Shown piece by piece: positions 1 through 11,505 of a stretch of 64,000 nt of DNA; position 1 is the first letter of the stretch; each line of letters opens with the position of its first letter. A model generated the notes under the pieces. That model worked only from the letters and a program-made list of their open reading frames with translations. It searched no databases and was not told the DNA's origin. The stretch spans positions 162,709,826-162,773,825 of the forward strand of contig CM077162.1 in the NCBI GenBank assembly GCA_039583875.1, given 5' to 3'. Both the position numbers and the translations under genes were made by a program. The stretch comes from Platanthera guangdongensis (Eukaryota; Streptophyta; Magnoliopsida; Asparagales; Orchidaceae).

Positions 1-1559
1 GGCCCATCAAGGAGGCCAGGAGCCTGAATGAGATTTCCACTGAATCTCTTTTAGGAAAGCTTAAGTCCTATGAGAAGATTATCAAATCTAGAGAAGCAGC
101 TGAGTAAAGAACACCTCCACCAGCAAGGAAGGAGGACATCATTGCATAAGCTGCTGAGGAGATAGAGACTCCAATAATGAATGAAGAACCGATGTCTCTC
201 TTTGCCAAGAGATTCTACAAGATGGCAAGGGAAGACTTTAGAAGAAAGTCATCCAGACAGGATGACAAGCCAAGGTATGACAAAACCCCCACTAAAGAAG
301 TGGTGTGCTTTGGCTGCAGGAAATCTGGACACTTCCTCTCAGAGTGTCCAGAGACTCAGAAGGAGGAGAAGAGAAGAGAGAAGGATACAAGAAGACAGCA
401 AAGCAGCATGCCTTTCTCCAGCAGACACAAGAAGAAGGAGAAAGGCTTTGTAGCTGAACGCTAGAGTGAAACAGAAGATGATTCCTCATCTTCCAGCTCC
501 AGTGAAGAAGAAGAGGAGGCAAGGGCCAAAGAAGTATGTCTCATAGCCATTAATGCCTCCAGGAGCCAATCAGATGAAGATGCATCTGACAATGAAGAAG
601 CTTCAGAATCTAAAGCTAACCAGGTATTTTAGTCTTTTGATTATAACTCTGACTCATTGAAATATGAATTTAAAATCATGTGCATAGATCTAATAAATTC
701 AGAAAAAGAAATTAAGACACTTAGGGAAAAACTAGGAAACCAAGAAAATGTTATTTCTGAAAACAATAGGTCAAATGATGAATCAAATTTATCTAATGAA
801 CATGTTATCTTGTTAAAGACTGAGTTATGTGAGGCTAAACAACTTGAGGAAACTCTCAATGGAAGAAGCCTCAAGCTGATGGACATTACAAGCACAGTCA
901 ATGGCAGACTTAATGGCAAGCTGGGCTTGGGTGCTTCATCAAGTTTGCCCCCCATTCTCAAGAAGAATATTTTGACAACCCCCATCAAATTTGTTTCAGC
1001 TAAGGGGAAAGAAACAATAAACTATAAAAAAACCATAGAAGAAATTCCCAAATCAAAAAGTCAAAATAACAAAAATCAGAAAACCGTAGGTAAAAAAAAA
1101 TTTCAGCAGATTTCGTCAAATTTAGATCGACGAAACATGAATAGGTCGTCGAACTCTAGTCAACGAACTCTGAACGCAAACTTAAGATATAATTATTCGT
1201 CTAACTGCGGTCGACGAACTTTGTATGGTTCGTTGAGCAGAGATCGACGAACGTGGGGCATAGAAAATGACTATGTTCATTCTTTGGGCAGAGATCGACG
1301 ATCTCATCCTAATTCGTTGAACTCTGGTCGATGAACTCACAATATTTCGTCGAACCCAAAAAGACTTAACAAAAAATGTAATCATAACACCAACCCTAAA
1401 CAAACTAAGAAACCATTTAATCCATTAGCTTATTGGATAATTCCACCCAAAAGATATCATCCACTAGGATATAAATCACAACAAGAATTTTCTGTGATAT
1501 CTAGCTTTTCTTACCAGCAAAACAAAGGACCCAAGGTAACCTGGGTCAAGAACAATTGA
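1..1559 (+). pseudogene. gag: S1 gag, 5'-truncated by the window, many stops
   Basis: This is the C-terminal two thirds of a capsid/nucleocapsid protein that coats element RNA in cytoplasmic particles. One CCHC knuckle is clear at about 303-345 (C-x2-C-x4-H-x4-C, in VVCFGCRKSGHFLSEC). Acidic serine-rich and coiled-coil-like stretches follow, then an arginine-rich tail made from palindromic repeats. Stops interrupt the frame near 103, 145, 462 and 631, and CGA or TGG decay explains several of them. The natural end is TGA at 1557-1559, after the K-V-T-W-V-K motif shared with S3. Homology to the S3 gag is position by position. Confidence 0.88.
1115..1335 (+). repeat. Palindromic TCGTCGA/TCGACGA repeats inside S1 gag
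   Basis: Repeated units of the form TCGTCGAAC and GATCGACGAAC run through the 3' end of the gag frame and translate into basic, serine- and arginine-rich peptide repeats containing DRR. The same motif family occurs in the S1 spacer (4745-5040) and LTR (8505-9160). Because these copies lie in coding sequence, they shape the protein as well as the DNA. Confidence 0.85.
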
Positions 1560-1580
1560 TTAATTTCATTGCAGGTGAAG
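1557..1580 (+). promoter_or_regulatory. S1 gag-pol junction: stop codon plus CAG/GTGAA acceptor-like site
   Basis: The gag frame stops with TGA at 1557-1559. Eighteen bases later, in the same frame, pol begins at GTGAAG just after TTTCATTGCAG (acceptor boundary 1574/1575). The same arrangement appears in S3 (36976-36996) and S4 (58420-58437). It resembles a plant 3' splice site; stop-codon readthrough is the alternative. Function is inferred. Confidence 0.5.
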
Positions 1581-4500
1581 AGCTGTCCAGTGAATAATCA
1601 AACATGGTACCTGGACAGTTGATGCTCCAAACGCATGACTGGCAGCAAAGACAATTTAATCAACTACAAGTCCAAGCTGGGGCCAAAGGTAATCTTTGAA
1701 GATTCAAAGAGTGGCCAATCAGAAGGTTATGGAGAAATGAAAATTGGAGCTGTCACCTTCAAGAAAGTGACATATGTCAGAGGACTCAAACATAACCTCA
1801 TCTCCATAAGTCAATTATGTGATGAAGGTTATCAGGTACACTTTAACTTAACCTCCTGCACTATCTCTAATAAAGAAAAACAAATTGTTTTAATTGAAAA
1901 TAGACAAGGTAACATCTACTTAGTTAATTTCTACTCTGCCAATTCAGATATCTGCCTACTCAACATAGTTAGTACTCAGAATGAATTATGGCATAAAAGG
2001 CTAGGTCATGTTAATATGAAAAATATTGCTAGGCTATCAAAAGACAACCTTGTGAGAGGCTTACTTTCTGACCCCTACAAGAAGGAAGACTTTTGCTGGG
2101 CTTGTCAACTAGGCAAGCAAACTAAATCTATCTTTAAATCAGTAAATAAAAGTGATTCACCTAGGATCTTGTACTTGCTACACATGGATCTCTTTGGACC
2201 CATTGCTGTACAACGCCTAGGAGGGAAATCCTATACCTTGGTTATTGTAGATGACTTCTCAAGGTTAACTTGGGTGTTCTTTCTGCGATCTAAGTCAGAT
2301 ACCTTTAAAGTTCTTACAGATTTTCTCATGACCATACAGATTGAGTACTCTAGTCATGTTGCATTGATCAGAAGTGATCATGGTACAGAGTTTTAGTCTC
2401 TTATTATGCATGAGTTCTGTGAGAAGGAAGGTATCAGGCACTGCTTCTCAGCTCCTAGAACTCCCCAACAAAATGGGGTAGCTGAAAGGAAAAATAGGAC
2501 ACTAATTGAAGCTGCAGGTACATTGCTTGCAGATGCTTACATGCCCCTATCCTTTTGGGCAGAGGCTGTAAGCACATCAAATTATGTCCTGAATAGAAGT
2601 TTAATACATAAACTAAAGAATAGGACTCCCTATGAATTACTTAAAGGGAAGAAACCTAAAATCACATATTTTAAAGTATTTGGTTGTATATGCTATGTAC
2701 ATAATAACAACAAAAAATATATTAGAAAGTTTGAAGCTAAGGCTGAAGAGGGAATTTTTCTAGGATATTCCCAAGTAAGCAAAGCTGATAGGGTATTTAA
2801 CAAATCCTCCTTGAAAATTGAAGAGTCTATACATGTAACATTTGATGAGGCTAACATGTCTTGCAAGGAGAAAGAGATTTATACCAATAACACTTTGCAG
2901 GTACCTCACTTGTGTGAGAATTTGGATGGACTAAGCCTCACCCAAGAGGCCCCAACACATCCTTCTCCACAGGTTGATGAAGTCAGTGAAGAAGAATAGT
3001 TGGAAGAAATTCAACCTCATCCAACAGCAAATATAATTCCATAAGAGGAATTAATTCAAAATGCTGCTGCTGAACCAACTCCACCAAATGATCTTGTGAC
3101 ACTATGGGATCACCCTAGATCTCAAGTGATTGGAGATATGTCAGCAGGTGTACAAACAAGACATCAACTCAACCAAGATTTGATGCATGCTTGTTTTCTC
3201 TCTCAGGTTGAACCTCAATCTATACATGATGCTGAGCAAGATCCCCACTGGATTTTTGCTATGCAAGAGGAACTAAATCAATTTTAGAGATGTAGAGTTT
3301 GGGATTTGGTTCCAAGACCCCAAGACTACCGAGTCATTGGAACCAAATGGGTATATATTAATAAACTGGATGCCCAAAGTACAATTGTGAGAAACAAGGC
3401 TAGGCTTGCTGCTCAAGGATATAGGCAAGAAGAAGCCATAGATTATGATCAAACCTTTGCACCAGTTGCAAGGTTAGAGGCCATCAGAATTTTTCTGCCC
3501 GATGCTGCCTACAAGAAATTCAAGGTGTATCAGATGGATGTGAAGAGTGCATTTCTGAATAGAGTACTTAAAGAAGAGGTTTATGTTGAACAACCTCCAG
3601 GTTTTGTCTCTCCAACTCATCCTTATCATGTATTTAAATTGCATAAAGCACTTTATGGTCTAATGCAAGCTCCAAGAGCTTGGTATGAGACCCTAGCTAG
3701 CTTTTTGATAAAGCATAAATTCATTAGAGGCATAGTAGATAAAACCTTATTCACTAGACATCATAAGGATCAAACCTTATTAGTACAAATATATGTGGAT
3801 GACATCATATTTCGGTCTACTGATTCCAAATTATGCAAGAGGTTCTCTGACCTCATGCATTCTAAATTTGAAATGAGTAGTATGGGTGAGCTCTCCTACT
3901 TCCTTGGTCTCCAAGTGAAGCAACTCCCCGATGACATCTTCATCTCCCAAGCTAAATATGCTAAAGAGCTTATAAAGAAGTTTGGGATGGCTGATGCCTC
4001 AGCAAAGAAAACACCCATGGCTACAAATGCTTTAATAGACTCTGATGAACATGGGAAACTTGTGGATCAAAAACTATATAGGGCCATTGTTGGGTCCCTA
4101 CTATACCTTATAGCAAGCAGACTTGATATTATGTTTGTCACATGCCTTTGTGCTAGGTTCCAGGTGAACCCTAAAGAATCTCATCTAAATTTCTTAAAAA
4201 TAATTTTGAGATATATAAAGAGTTGTCCTAGTCTAGGCCTATGGTATCCTACTGAGTCAGAATTTGAGTTAACTGGATACTCAGATGCTGACTTTGCAGG
4301 ATGCAGGGTGGACAAAAAAGTACCTCAGGAACTTGCCAGTTCCTTAGGATGAGATCAGTGTCTTGGTTCTGTAAGAAACAAACATCTGTATCCACTTCAA
4401 CTGCTGAAGTAGTGTACATTGCAGCTGGCAGCTGCTGTTCACATATGTTGTGGATTCAGAATCAACTACTGGACTATGGTGTCAACTTAAATATTTCAAC

Positions 4501-4735
4501 TCTACTCTGTGATAACACAAGTGCTATAGCCATAACACGAAATCCAGTCCATCATAGTAGGACTAAACATATAGACATTAGACATCATTTCATTAGAGAG
4601 TGTGTAGACAAAAAAACAAAATTAAACTTATCTATATCTACACTGATTTACAACGAGCTGACATTTTCACCAAACCTCTGGATGAAAGAAACCACCTGTT
4701 CTTTATAAATTAGCTTGGAATGATCAATGGAGAAG
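1575..4735 (+). pseudogene. pol: S1 pol (PR-IN-RT-RNase H), inactivated
   Basis: Copia-order polyprotein for protein cleavage, integration and reverse transcription. The protease motif near 1612 reads L-D-S followed by TGA, so the essential DSG glycine is lost. Integrase has the HHCC finger (LWHKRLGH and WACQLG, about 1985-2115), catalytic aspartates in HMDLFGP and IRSDHGTEF, and a glutamate in [11 protein letters not shown] near 2475. RT has YVDD near 3795. RNase H shows SDADFAGC and LCDNTSAI. Breaks: stops at about 1620, 2394, 2998, 3043 and 3285, a one-base loss near 4312 shifting the frame inside RNase H, and another shift near 4640. Clearly nonfunctional. Confidence 0.92.
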
Positions 4736-4744
4736 ACTTAGTTT

Positions 4745-5040
4745 TGTTTTTGTCTTCACTCGATGAATTTGCCAAAGTTCGTCGAACGGAGTTCGACGAA
4801 CTGGGGAAAGTTCTTGAGATATTCGTCGAATGGAGTTTGACGAACTCTCTGTGAGTGAAGTTGTTTTCATCGAACGAAGATCGACGAATCTACTTCAGAA
4901 AACTTTCGCCGAATAGAGCTCGACGAAATGTCTTCAAATCTTCAGACTGAGCTCGACGAATTGTTTAACTCTAAATTATTTGGTCGACTTCAGATCAAAG
5001 AATTTCTTAATTTTCGTGAAATGGAGTTTGTCGATTCATA
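4745..5040 (+). repeat. S1 pol-ORF3 spacer with TTCGTCGAA hairpins
   Basis: This noncoding stretch holds inverted units whose best copy, 4778-4800, has arms TTCGTCGAA and TTCGACGAA around a CGGAG loop (9-5-9 layout). At least six further degenerate half-sites follow. S2 (29130-29445) and S3 (40235-40500) have the same type of spacer at the same place. Confidence 0.88.
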
Positions 5041-5104
5041 TTCTGGAAAACCTTATATCTAGGTTTTCTTCGACCTCCGTCCCGCGCTTTTAGTTCCTTT
5101 GCAC

Positions 5105-5130
5105 TTTATCTTCGTTTTTCTCTTGCAGGT
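5105..5130 (+). promoter_or_regulatory. Splice-acceptor-like site upstream of S1 ORF3
   Basis: A pyrimidine-rich run ends in TTGCAG/GT with the boundary at 5128/5129, twelve bases before the ORF3 ATG at 5141. S2 and S3 have a matching site at the same position. I infer that ORF3 is translated from a spliced subgenomic RNA; no transcript evidence is available here. Confidence 0.5.
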
Positions 5131-5140
5131 GCTTGCTCTC

Positions 5141-8127
5141 ATGGCGATTCTAGTGGGAACTCTTGCAGCAATGAAATTCGACACCGGGTTTGATGTCGAT
5201 TTCGACTCCTTCCAACACTCTGACCCCATCTTCCTAGATATCCTGCAACTACTTGAAGACCAACAACTGAAGAATTTGCTGTTAACTAGAATCAAGATAT
5301 CTGCCACAAAAATCAGGGAATGGGTGCACACCTCTGCCACAAAAGATGACAATACTATGACCGGTACTATATCCGGTAATGCTGTTTCCCTAACTCCCAC
5401 CATTCTCACCGAAATTTTTGGATTAAACAACGGTGAAGAGGATTTAGAAATGGATACTGAAGAATATGATGAGATGCAAAGTGTAATGGGTTATTCTGGA
5501 CAAACCCCAAATAAGTTATTGAAGAAATAATTATCTGCAGAGTTCAAATTCTTAGCAGATATTGTAGGAAAAGTGTTGCTTGGCATGCACACTGCTCATG
5601 ACTACATCACCATGCACCAATTCCTGGTTATGTGTGCTGTGGTCAATAAGAAGAAAGTAAACTAGGATCAAATCCTGTTTGATCTGATAAAGAAAAAAGA
5701 ATAATAAAAAGGAAGTCTGTTTTGGATGAATATTAGGGATCTTCTTAAAAGAAAAAGCTGCTGAATCCCTGGTCTCCCAGACCATATTCATAAATGACAG
5801 CAAGAGGCTCATATGTGCCCTTTTTAGCAAGTGGGAGAGGACCATCACAAAGCCCTCCAAGGCTTCCTCCTCCACCAGGGCTTCTGAAAGTACAAGGGCT
5901 GATCCAGCCACTTCCCACCCTTCTGAAGAGATCCCTCCTACACCTCCATCATCTTTCACCATTCCTCCTATCCAACAAACCCAACAACAAACCCAACAAC
6001 AAACACAACAACAATAACAACAACCACAACAACCTGTTCATGTTCCTACTCTAGCTACATCTCCTGCCATCTCTCCACCAATAGATCTTACTGACATCCC
6101 CTCTTCCCCTATTCAGGAATATCATCAACCCTCCCCTTCTCCATCACCTCAATAAACCCCACCTCAGTCCCCCCATGATACACACATTCCATCACCACCT
6201 TCATCTACTCACCCCTCATTTGGAAACCATCCCATTCTTTACTCTACCTACTTCCCCTCCTCATACTTCCTCCCTTCCAGATATCCACATGCAAGATGCT
6301 CTCCCTCCTACTCCACCATCAAATTCCATTCCTCCATCTGTTTCCACTCAAACACCCTCCATTCCACCATCTGCAAATCTACCCTTGGAACCCTCCACCA
6401 TTTCATCTCTTATTGCACTGCTTACTCCTCTCCTCAAAAATGTTATAGCAGAGACCATTACACCTCTTGTTACTTCTATATCCTCCATTACTGCTCAAAA
6501 ATGCTCTCTCTGCTGCCCCCTCTTTAGTTAGGGGCCTGGCTCCAGTTTACACTGAAACCAGGCAGGGGGAGATACTTAATGAAGAAGCAACAACAGCAGT
6601 ATCCCCAGCAGCAGTACCAATAGCAGCAACAACTGAATTAACACCAGAACGAGCAGCAGTAGTAGCATCAAAAGCAACAACTGATGCTGATGATGAATTA
6701 TTTGATTTTATTCAATTTATTGAATCAGATATTGAAATAGATACTATGGATGATGAGACTGCCACAGAAGAAATAACCACTGTTGGTGATTATATTATTA
6801 ATCCCACAGTAGATCTTTTCAATTTGTTGAAAGTTTTTGATACAGCTTACTTCCACATACTTCCAGAAGACAACATTAAGCCATCAATGGCTATAGTACT
6901 ATACACCTCACCAATAAGACCCAAAGTTGCCAAGCAACTCAAGGCCATTTTTGTTGTTCCTAAAGCTCCAGCCATTCCATCTCCTCCAAGAGCTGTTTCC
7001 CCCATTGTTTCATCCCCTACAGCAGCCATTTCTACCCCAGTTTTTGTAATGGATGATTACCCATGCCTGATCTTGTTGCCTTGATCATGGCTGATATAGA
7101 GGAAGAAAATAAGACAGTTGTTGAAAGCACTATTATTAATAGCTCTCCAGCTCCTTCTCCAGCTCCAGTTGCAGCTCCTCCTCCAGCTCCCTCCCAGCCA
7201 GAGAAACCTGAAATATCTGCTGAAGCCTTAAAAGCATTAAATGCATTATTTGATAACCCTTAGGACTCCACTGATGATGATGAGGATGCAAATGAGGACT
7301 CAGATGAAAAACCTAAGAAAAAGAAAGTTTCTAAGAAGAGGAAAGCTCCTCCACCTTTTGCTCCAAATCCCAACCCAGAAAATGACACACCTTATTACAT
7401 ACTCCAGAAAATTACTCCATATGAGGGCATGCCAGCTTGGATGTGGCTGTCCAAAAATGAACAAAAAGAAAAGAAAAGAAGCAGAATATATTCTCCACCT
7501 CCACAAAGATTCAGGAAGGATCCTCCTCCACCTCCTCCTCCAGCTGCTGGTGCTTCAGGCACAACATCTCAAAGGTCTACCTAGTTTCAAACATACCAAA
7601 GACATCAGGGTAGATCTTCATCTTCGGGAAGAAGCCAGCAGAGACATTATTCATCTGATAAGCAGCATTAACAACAACAGGAGCATCAACAACAAAAATA
7701 ACAATAACTCCCTGAACATCAAAAAGCTGAAAGCTCTAACAGAACTGCTTCCCCTGTACCATTTGAAATTCCTGAAACAGCTACAACAATAAGGATGGCT
7801 AGGTTCTAGGAACTAGTTGGCCTTTCCATGATCAATAAAGCTAGAGCTGAAGGGAAGGATACATCTGAATACACAACAATGTCCAAGTACAGGAAGGAAG
7901 AGTTAAACAGGCTTGCTAAAGCTAATAAATTTTTCAATGTTGATGATTATATGAAACTGCATCCAGAAGTAGTAGTGCCCAGGGCTACAACTCTAAAAAT
8001 CATAGGGGATGCTGACATGACTATGACAAAGGTGCAAGCTGCTGATCCCCACAGGGAAATCATATTCACTCAATTTGGAGAGAAAGGCAAAAAGGAGAAG
8101 CAAAACGAGAAAAAGCAAAAGAAATGA
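5141..8127 (+). pseudogene. S1 third ORF (env-like position), inactivated
   Basis: The start is ATG at 5141, directly downstream of the acceptor-like site. The N-terminal domain (about 180 codons, LAAMKFDTGFD onward) is shared with S2 and S3 and resembles the putative plant transposon protein family (PF20167-like, from memory). A long proline/serine/threonine-rich segment (about 5900-6500) and an acidic and alanine-rich section follow, then a basic cluster KKKVSKKRKAP near 7315 and a conserved lysine-rich C-terminus ending at 8127. CAA-rich microsatellite sequence lies at about 5980-6030. Stops at 5528 and 5662 and several frame changes break it. I see no membrane anchor; function unknown. 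Confidence 0.82.
6559..6575 (+). other. Internal polypurine-tract-like motif in S1 ORF3
   Basis: The sequence AGGCAGGGGGAGATAC sits inside the ORF3 frame and encodes the T-R-Q-G-E-I segment. It closely resembles the PPT beside the 3' LTR and is conserved in S2 (27581-27599, minus) and S3 (42115-42131). A role as a second plus-strand primer is possible but inferred. Confidence 0.55.
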
Positions 8128-8317
8128 TACTTGAACTATCTTTAATATTTCTGAGTTAGTTTGAAAACTGCTTTTTAAATTTCCTGATACAAAGCTTATT
8201 GTATATATATCTGCTGCATATACTAATTTTTCCTGCCAGATATATATTTTCCTGCTTCACAAATTTTTATTTCATTATGAGTCTGTAATTAGTGACCTCA
8301 CCCAAATAGGGGGCGAT
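8128..8317 (+). other. S1 3' untranslated stretch and polypurine tract
   Basis: AT-rich sequence follows the ORF3 stop with no coding potential. The polypurine tract AAATAGGGGGCGAT at 8304-8317 touches the LTR start. S2 and S3 have AAATAGGGGGAGA-type tracts at the same place, so the GCGAT end is probably a point change in S1. Confidence 0.82.
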
Positions 8318-10221
8318 TGTTGGATCCCTAGTTTGATTTGGGCTAGGTTCACTAATTTAGGATCATCTGACCCAATATGTAAAGCAAGGGTCATGGTTAT
8401 ACCTTAGAGTATAGGCCAAGTCCTTAGAGTCAACACTACATGGACCAGCCATCAACAGACTGCATAAAGACTCAAGACTTAGAGAAATATCAACTCTCAG
8501 AAAATGAGTTCGACGTTCGTCGAACTCAGGTCAATGAAAGTCGTGCTCAGCTTGACGATCTCAGAGAAAATTCTCTGAGCTGAGCTCAACGAACTTGGGA
8601 CTCAGGTCGACGATTTATGGACACTACTTCAACATTTCAAGTACAGAATTTCCCTGAACTCCACTCGACGAACTTGGTATTCAGGTCGACGATCTATGGG
8701 AATTCTACTTCAACATCCTATTCCAGAAACAAGTAAATATTCTAAGTACAGGATCATACTCCAGTCGACGAATTCACCTTCTCAGCTCGACGAACTTAGA
8801 CCACATTCCTGATAAAGCTTATCTAGCAATTAGAAGTTCTTAGGTCGACAAATCTAGTTCTCAGGTCGACGATTTCTGGCAACTCCACTTCAACATTTCA
8901 TTCTAGAGACATCTAAAATATTCTATGTCCAGAAACACTTTGCTGAACTCCAGTCGACGAAATTAGATTATCAGCTGGACAAACTTCATGCATAGAATTG
9001 ACAAGATTATAGAGAAAGCAGTAGTCTGTTCTTAGGTCGACGATCTTGGATCTCAGCTCGGCGAACAACTATTATCAGATCAACGAACTTAAATTCTCAG
9101 CTCGACGAACTGTGGACTCAGCTCGACAAATTTTGTTCTCTGTTCGACGATTCCATACTTAGTTATTTTCATCCATCTGTCCTTATTCTATTACAATAAT
9201 TCCTGAGTAATTAATGCTAAAATATTCTCTGAATATTACCGTTAGACAGGGCATTGATTATGGTATTCTTCAGGATTATTGCTTGCTGATTTTCAATGGG
9301 ACGGTGGGGGAAATCATTCAATGCAAAATATTCTCCAGGCCGTCAACAATGATTGCATAAGAATTTCAAAAGGAAGATAATATAGAAAATACAAAAAGGG
9401 ATTTTCCATCTCTTTCTTAGACAGACAGTCAGTTTGTTATTCAAGGATCAAGAATCTTCTACTTCTCACTCTCTCTCTTTCTCTCGACAGCACTCTGAGA
9501 CAAAAAGAAATAGAAAGCTGATACAAAAAAGAAGCCCTAACTAGAGAAAGAACATCAAGCTGAAGAAGAAGAAGAACAGCTAGTCCAAATCAAGAGTCTT
9601 CTTCTATCTTCTGTTAGAACTCTTCAAAGGATAACAAATCTTATATCTGTCAAGGAGTTCCTGGAGTTCATCTGGTTAAAGCAATAATTTGAAGGCCTAT
9701 CATCCTGAAGCAAAGCTCCATCTTTCCTGAACCATTCAATATCTCAGGGGGAGCCCTTGCTAACATCAAATCCACAAAAGTCTTCTCAGTTGTTTTGAGA
9801 AAGAGGAGACATAATCAATCTCTCATCCCCCACTGTATAAAGGGTTCTTAACTCCCTTCAAAAGTTATCTCTGGTTGCAAGTCACCTGATCAATAGACTT
9901 GAGTTTTGGTTTTTGAGCACCTGATCAAAAGCTCATTGGTGTCAGGCACTTGATCAAAAATCTGAGTGGATTCCTACTAGGGTGGTAGAAGAGTGGATTT
10001 ACCCAGGTTGGGGAACCACTATAAATTTCTTGTGTTGTCTGGTTGCTCTTTTCTTTTGTTTCTTGCTGTGGTTGTGATAGTTAGGATTACTGTGTTTGTG
10101 CTTTAATTTAATTCCTACAGCACTAGGACTAGATTGAAGTAGTTAGAAAATTTTATAAAAAAACCCCTAAATACTCTATTCACCCCCTCTAGAGTATTTC
10201 AGATCTAACCCCTCACTTTCA
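8318..10221 (+). repeat. S1 3' LTR, about 1.9 kb
   Basis: Begins TGTTGGATCC right after the polypurine tract and ends CTTTCA, the same ending as the S2 and S3 LTRs. It is alignable throughout with the S2 LTR on the opposite strand (24035-25887). The U3-like part holds the palindromic array. The 3' part has the CACCTGATCAAAAGCTC repeats and a GGGGAGCCC purine run shared with other Sirevirus LTRs here. No convincing TATA box was found. Confidence 0.92.
8505..9160 (+). repeat. Palindromic CGTCGA array in the S1 LTR
   Basis: The first copy, 8506-8527, is a perfect inverted repeat with arms GAGTTCGACG and CGTCGAACTC around TT. About twenty more GTTCGACGA, AGGTCGACGAT and CAGCTCGACGAAC half-sites follow over 650 bases. 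The equivalent perfect copy in S2 lies at 25679-25700. Confidence 0.9.
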
Positions 10222-10453
10222 AATTGGTGAATTAACATCCAATCATTCGATGTAAATTGCCCATCTCGATCACTAATGATGCTATAGGGAATACTGTGCA
10301 ATATTACTATGTTGTTAATATAGAGCTTTGCAAAAGTTTCCACTGAATTATCACTCCTATTCGGAATGAAGTGTGATACCTTTGTCAATCGATGTACGAT
10401 CCCCTGGACAACATCGTTTTCGTGTTGTGATTCTCGGTAAACCATGTATGAAA
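10222..10453 (-). pseudogene. G1: chromovirus (Ty3/gypsy) integrase fragment
   Basis: Read on the minus strand, the 232 bases encode the start of an integrase core: an H-G-L-P segment, LTKVSHFIP, and the SDRDGQFTSNDW block with the second catalytic aspartate. It matches the G2 integrase at 46300-46650 closely in order and spacing. Both edges are clean: S1's LTR ends at 10221 and a new LTR starts at 10454, so it is a relic split by two insertions. An in-frame stop and substitutions show decay. Confidence 0.85.
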
Positions 10454-11487
10454 TGTTAGTGTTACCATTTTGATCTGGAAGTGATCAAGCATGTAGTCTC
10501 ACTGACAGCTCAATATGAGCCTATCAGGGTTGCATATAAGATCATTTGAGGAATTTGGAGGAATGGATTATGTTGGTCTTACTCACGTGAAGAGTAGAAG
10601 ACCAAGTATTGGCAGGCTTTGAGTGTGTTGAGACCAAGCACAACCAGGCATTGAGTGCGTCGAGACCATTCGATGATTCGTCGAGTCAAGTGTTGATTCG
10701 TCGAGTCGAGTGTTGATTCGTCGAGTTAGGAATTGAGTGCGCCGAGACCACTCGACGATTCATCGAGTCAAGTGTTGATTCGTCGAGTCTGGCATTGAGA
10801 GCATCAAGTCCACTCAACGCTTCGTCGAGTTAAATGTTGATTTGTCAAGTCCAGTGCCGAGGCCACTGCCAGGCATTGAGTGCGATGTATCCACTCAACG
10901 ATTCATCGAGTAAATGGTTGAATAGATGAATTATATTCCATTTGCCATGGGTCTGTCGATAGCAATGACTTCTGTTGTTTATCCCATTGGGTATAAATAG
11001 AAGATGTCTAGGGTTTTACGATAAAGAAGCTCTAAGCCGATAGTCGTGAAGCGTAAGTATGAAACCTGAGATGAAATGGCCGACAAAAATCATTTCCGAA
11101 AAACCCGATCCCGTCTCCGTCGCTCAGCCCGTTTCCGGCGCCCGTTGTCATCGCCTCTTCTAGAGTAGATCTAGTAGTTTGTGAAGACGCATATTGCTTT
11201 CCTCTAACCTAGATCTTGTGCGACAAGAGTCTAAGGTTTCTCCCATTCATATGGATCACCTGTAGAGGTGTGGATACATATCTGCGCTCGAAACTCTAGC
11301 TGCTTGTGTCCGCCGATTTTCTTGGAGCATCTCGATTGAGTAGAGATTCAATCCTACAAAGGTAAATTTTGATTTACAACATTTTACTTCTTGATCAATG
11401 TTCATCGCAAGATCTATTTATTTTAGGCTTTTCTTGTTCCTTATTCCGCTGTGCACAGGTGTTATGTCGTATAGAAAAACCCATTAA
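10454..11487 (+). repeat. C1: 5' LTR of an old copia element
   Basis: Starts TGTTAGTG exactly where the G1 integrase frame breaks, and ends just before an initiator-Met type primer site at 11488. TATAAATAG at 10992-11000 is a good TATA box. From 10670 to 10915 it carries repeated TTGATTCGTCGAGTC units, some paired with ACTCGACGA to give small inverted repeats. The exact 3' end is uncertain by a few bases. Confidence 0.7.
10992..11000 (+). promoter_or_regulatory. TATA box of the C1 LTR
   Basis: TATAAATAG, about 500 bases upstream of the primer-binding site, as expected for a copia LTR promoter. Confidence 0.6.
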
Positions 11488-11505
11488 TGGTATCAGAGGT
11501 AGGTT
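11488..11505 (+). other. C1 primer-binding site (initiator tRNA-Met)
   Basis: TGGTATCAGAGGTAGGTT matches the initiator tRNA-Met complement seen intact in S4 (TGGTATCAGAGCCAGGTT) at 16 of 18 positions. Confidence 0.75.

Larger units (their letters stand above)
1..10221 (+). mobile_element. S1: 3' part of a decayed Sirevirus-type Ty1/copia retrotransposon
   Basis: The window opens inside gag and continues through pol, a palindrome-rich spacer, a third ORF, a polypurine tract and one 3' LTR ending in CTTTCA. The Sirevirus assignment rests on pol wording such as the RNKL-D motif before RT, the QIEP-containing linker and the [16 protein letters not shown] region, and on the long extra ORF after pol. 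All three coding regions carry several stops and shifts, so this copy is dead. It lies inside a chromovirus integrase relic: AATTG at 10222-10226 is the right target flank, and its partner is outside the window. S2 at 24035-31287 is a close sister in the opposite orientation. Confidence 0.92.

Noticed and set aside
1535..1574. A 39-base intron from CCAAG/GTAACC to TTGCAG/GTGAAG at the S1 gag-pol junction (40 bases in S3)
   Set aside because: Far below the usual plant intron minimum of about 60-70 bases; S4 lacks the donor. The acceptor may still be used with a distant donor, so only the short intron is rejected.
7241..7792. 183-codon plus ORF in S1
   Set aside because: Out-of-frame reading of low-complexity S1 ORF3 sequence; the true frame resumes at 7800-8127.
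5141..8127. Retroviral envelope gene (signal peptide, membrane anchor)
   Set aside because: No signal peptide, furin-like site or membrane helix visible in the S1, S2, S3 or S4 third ORFs; kept as an ORF of unknown function in env position.
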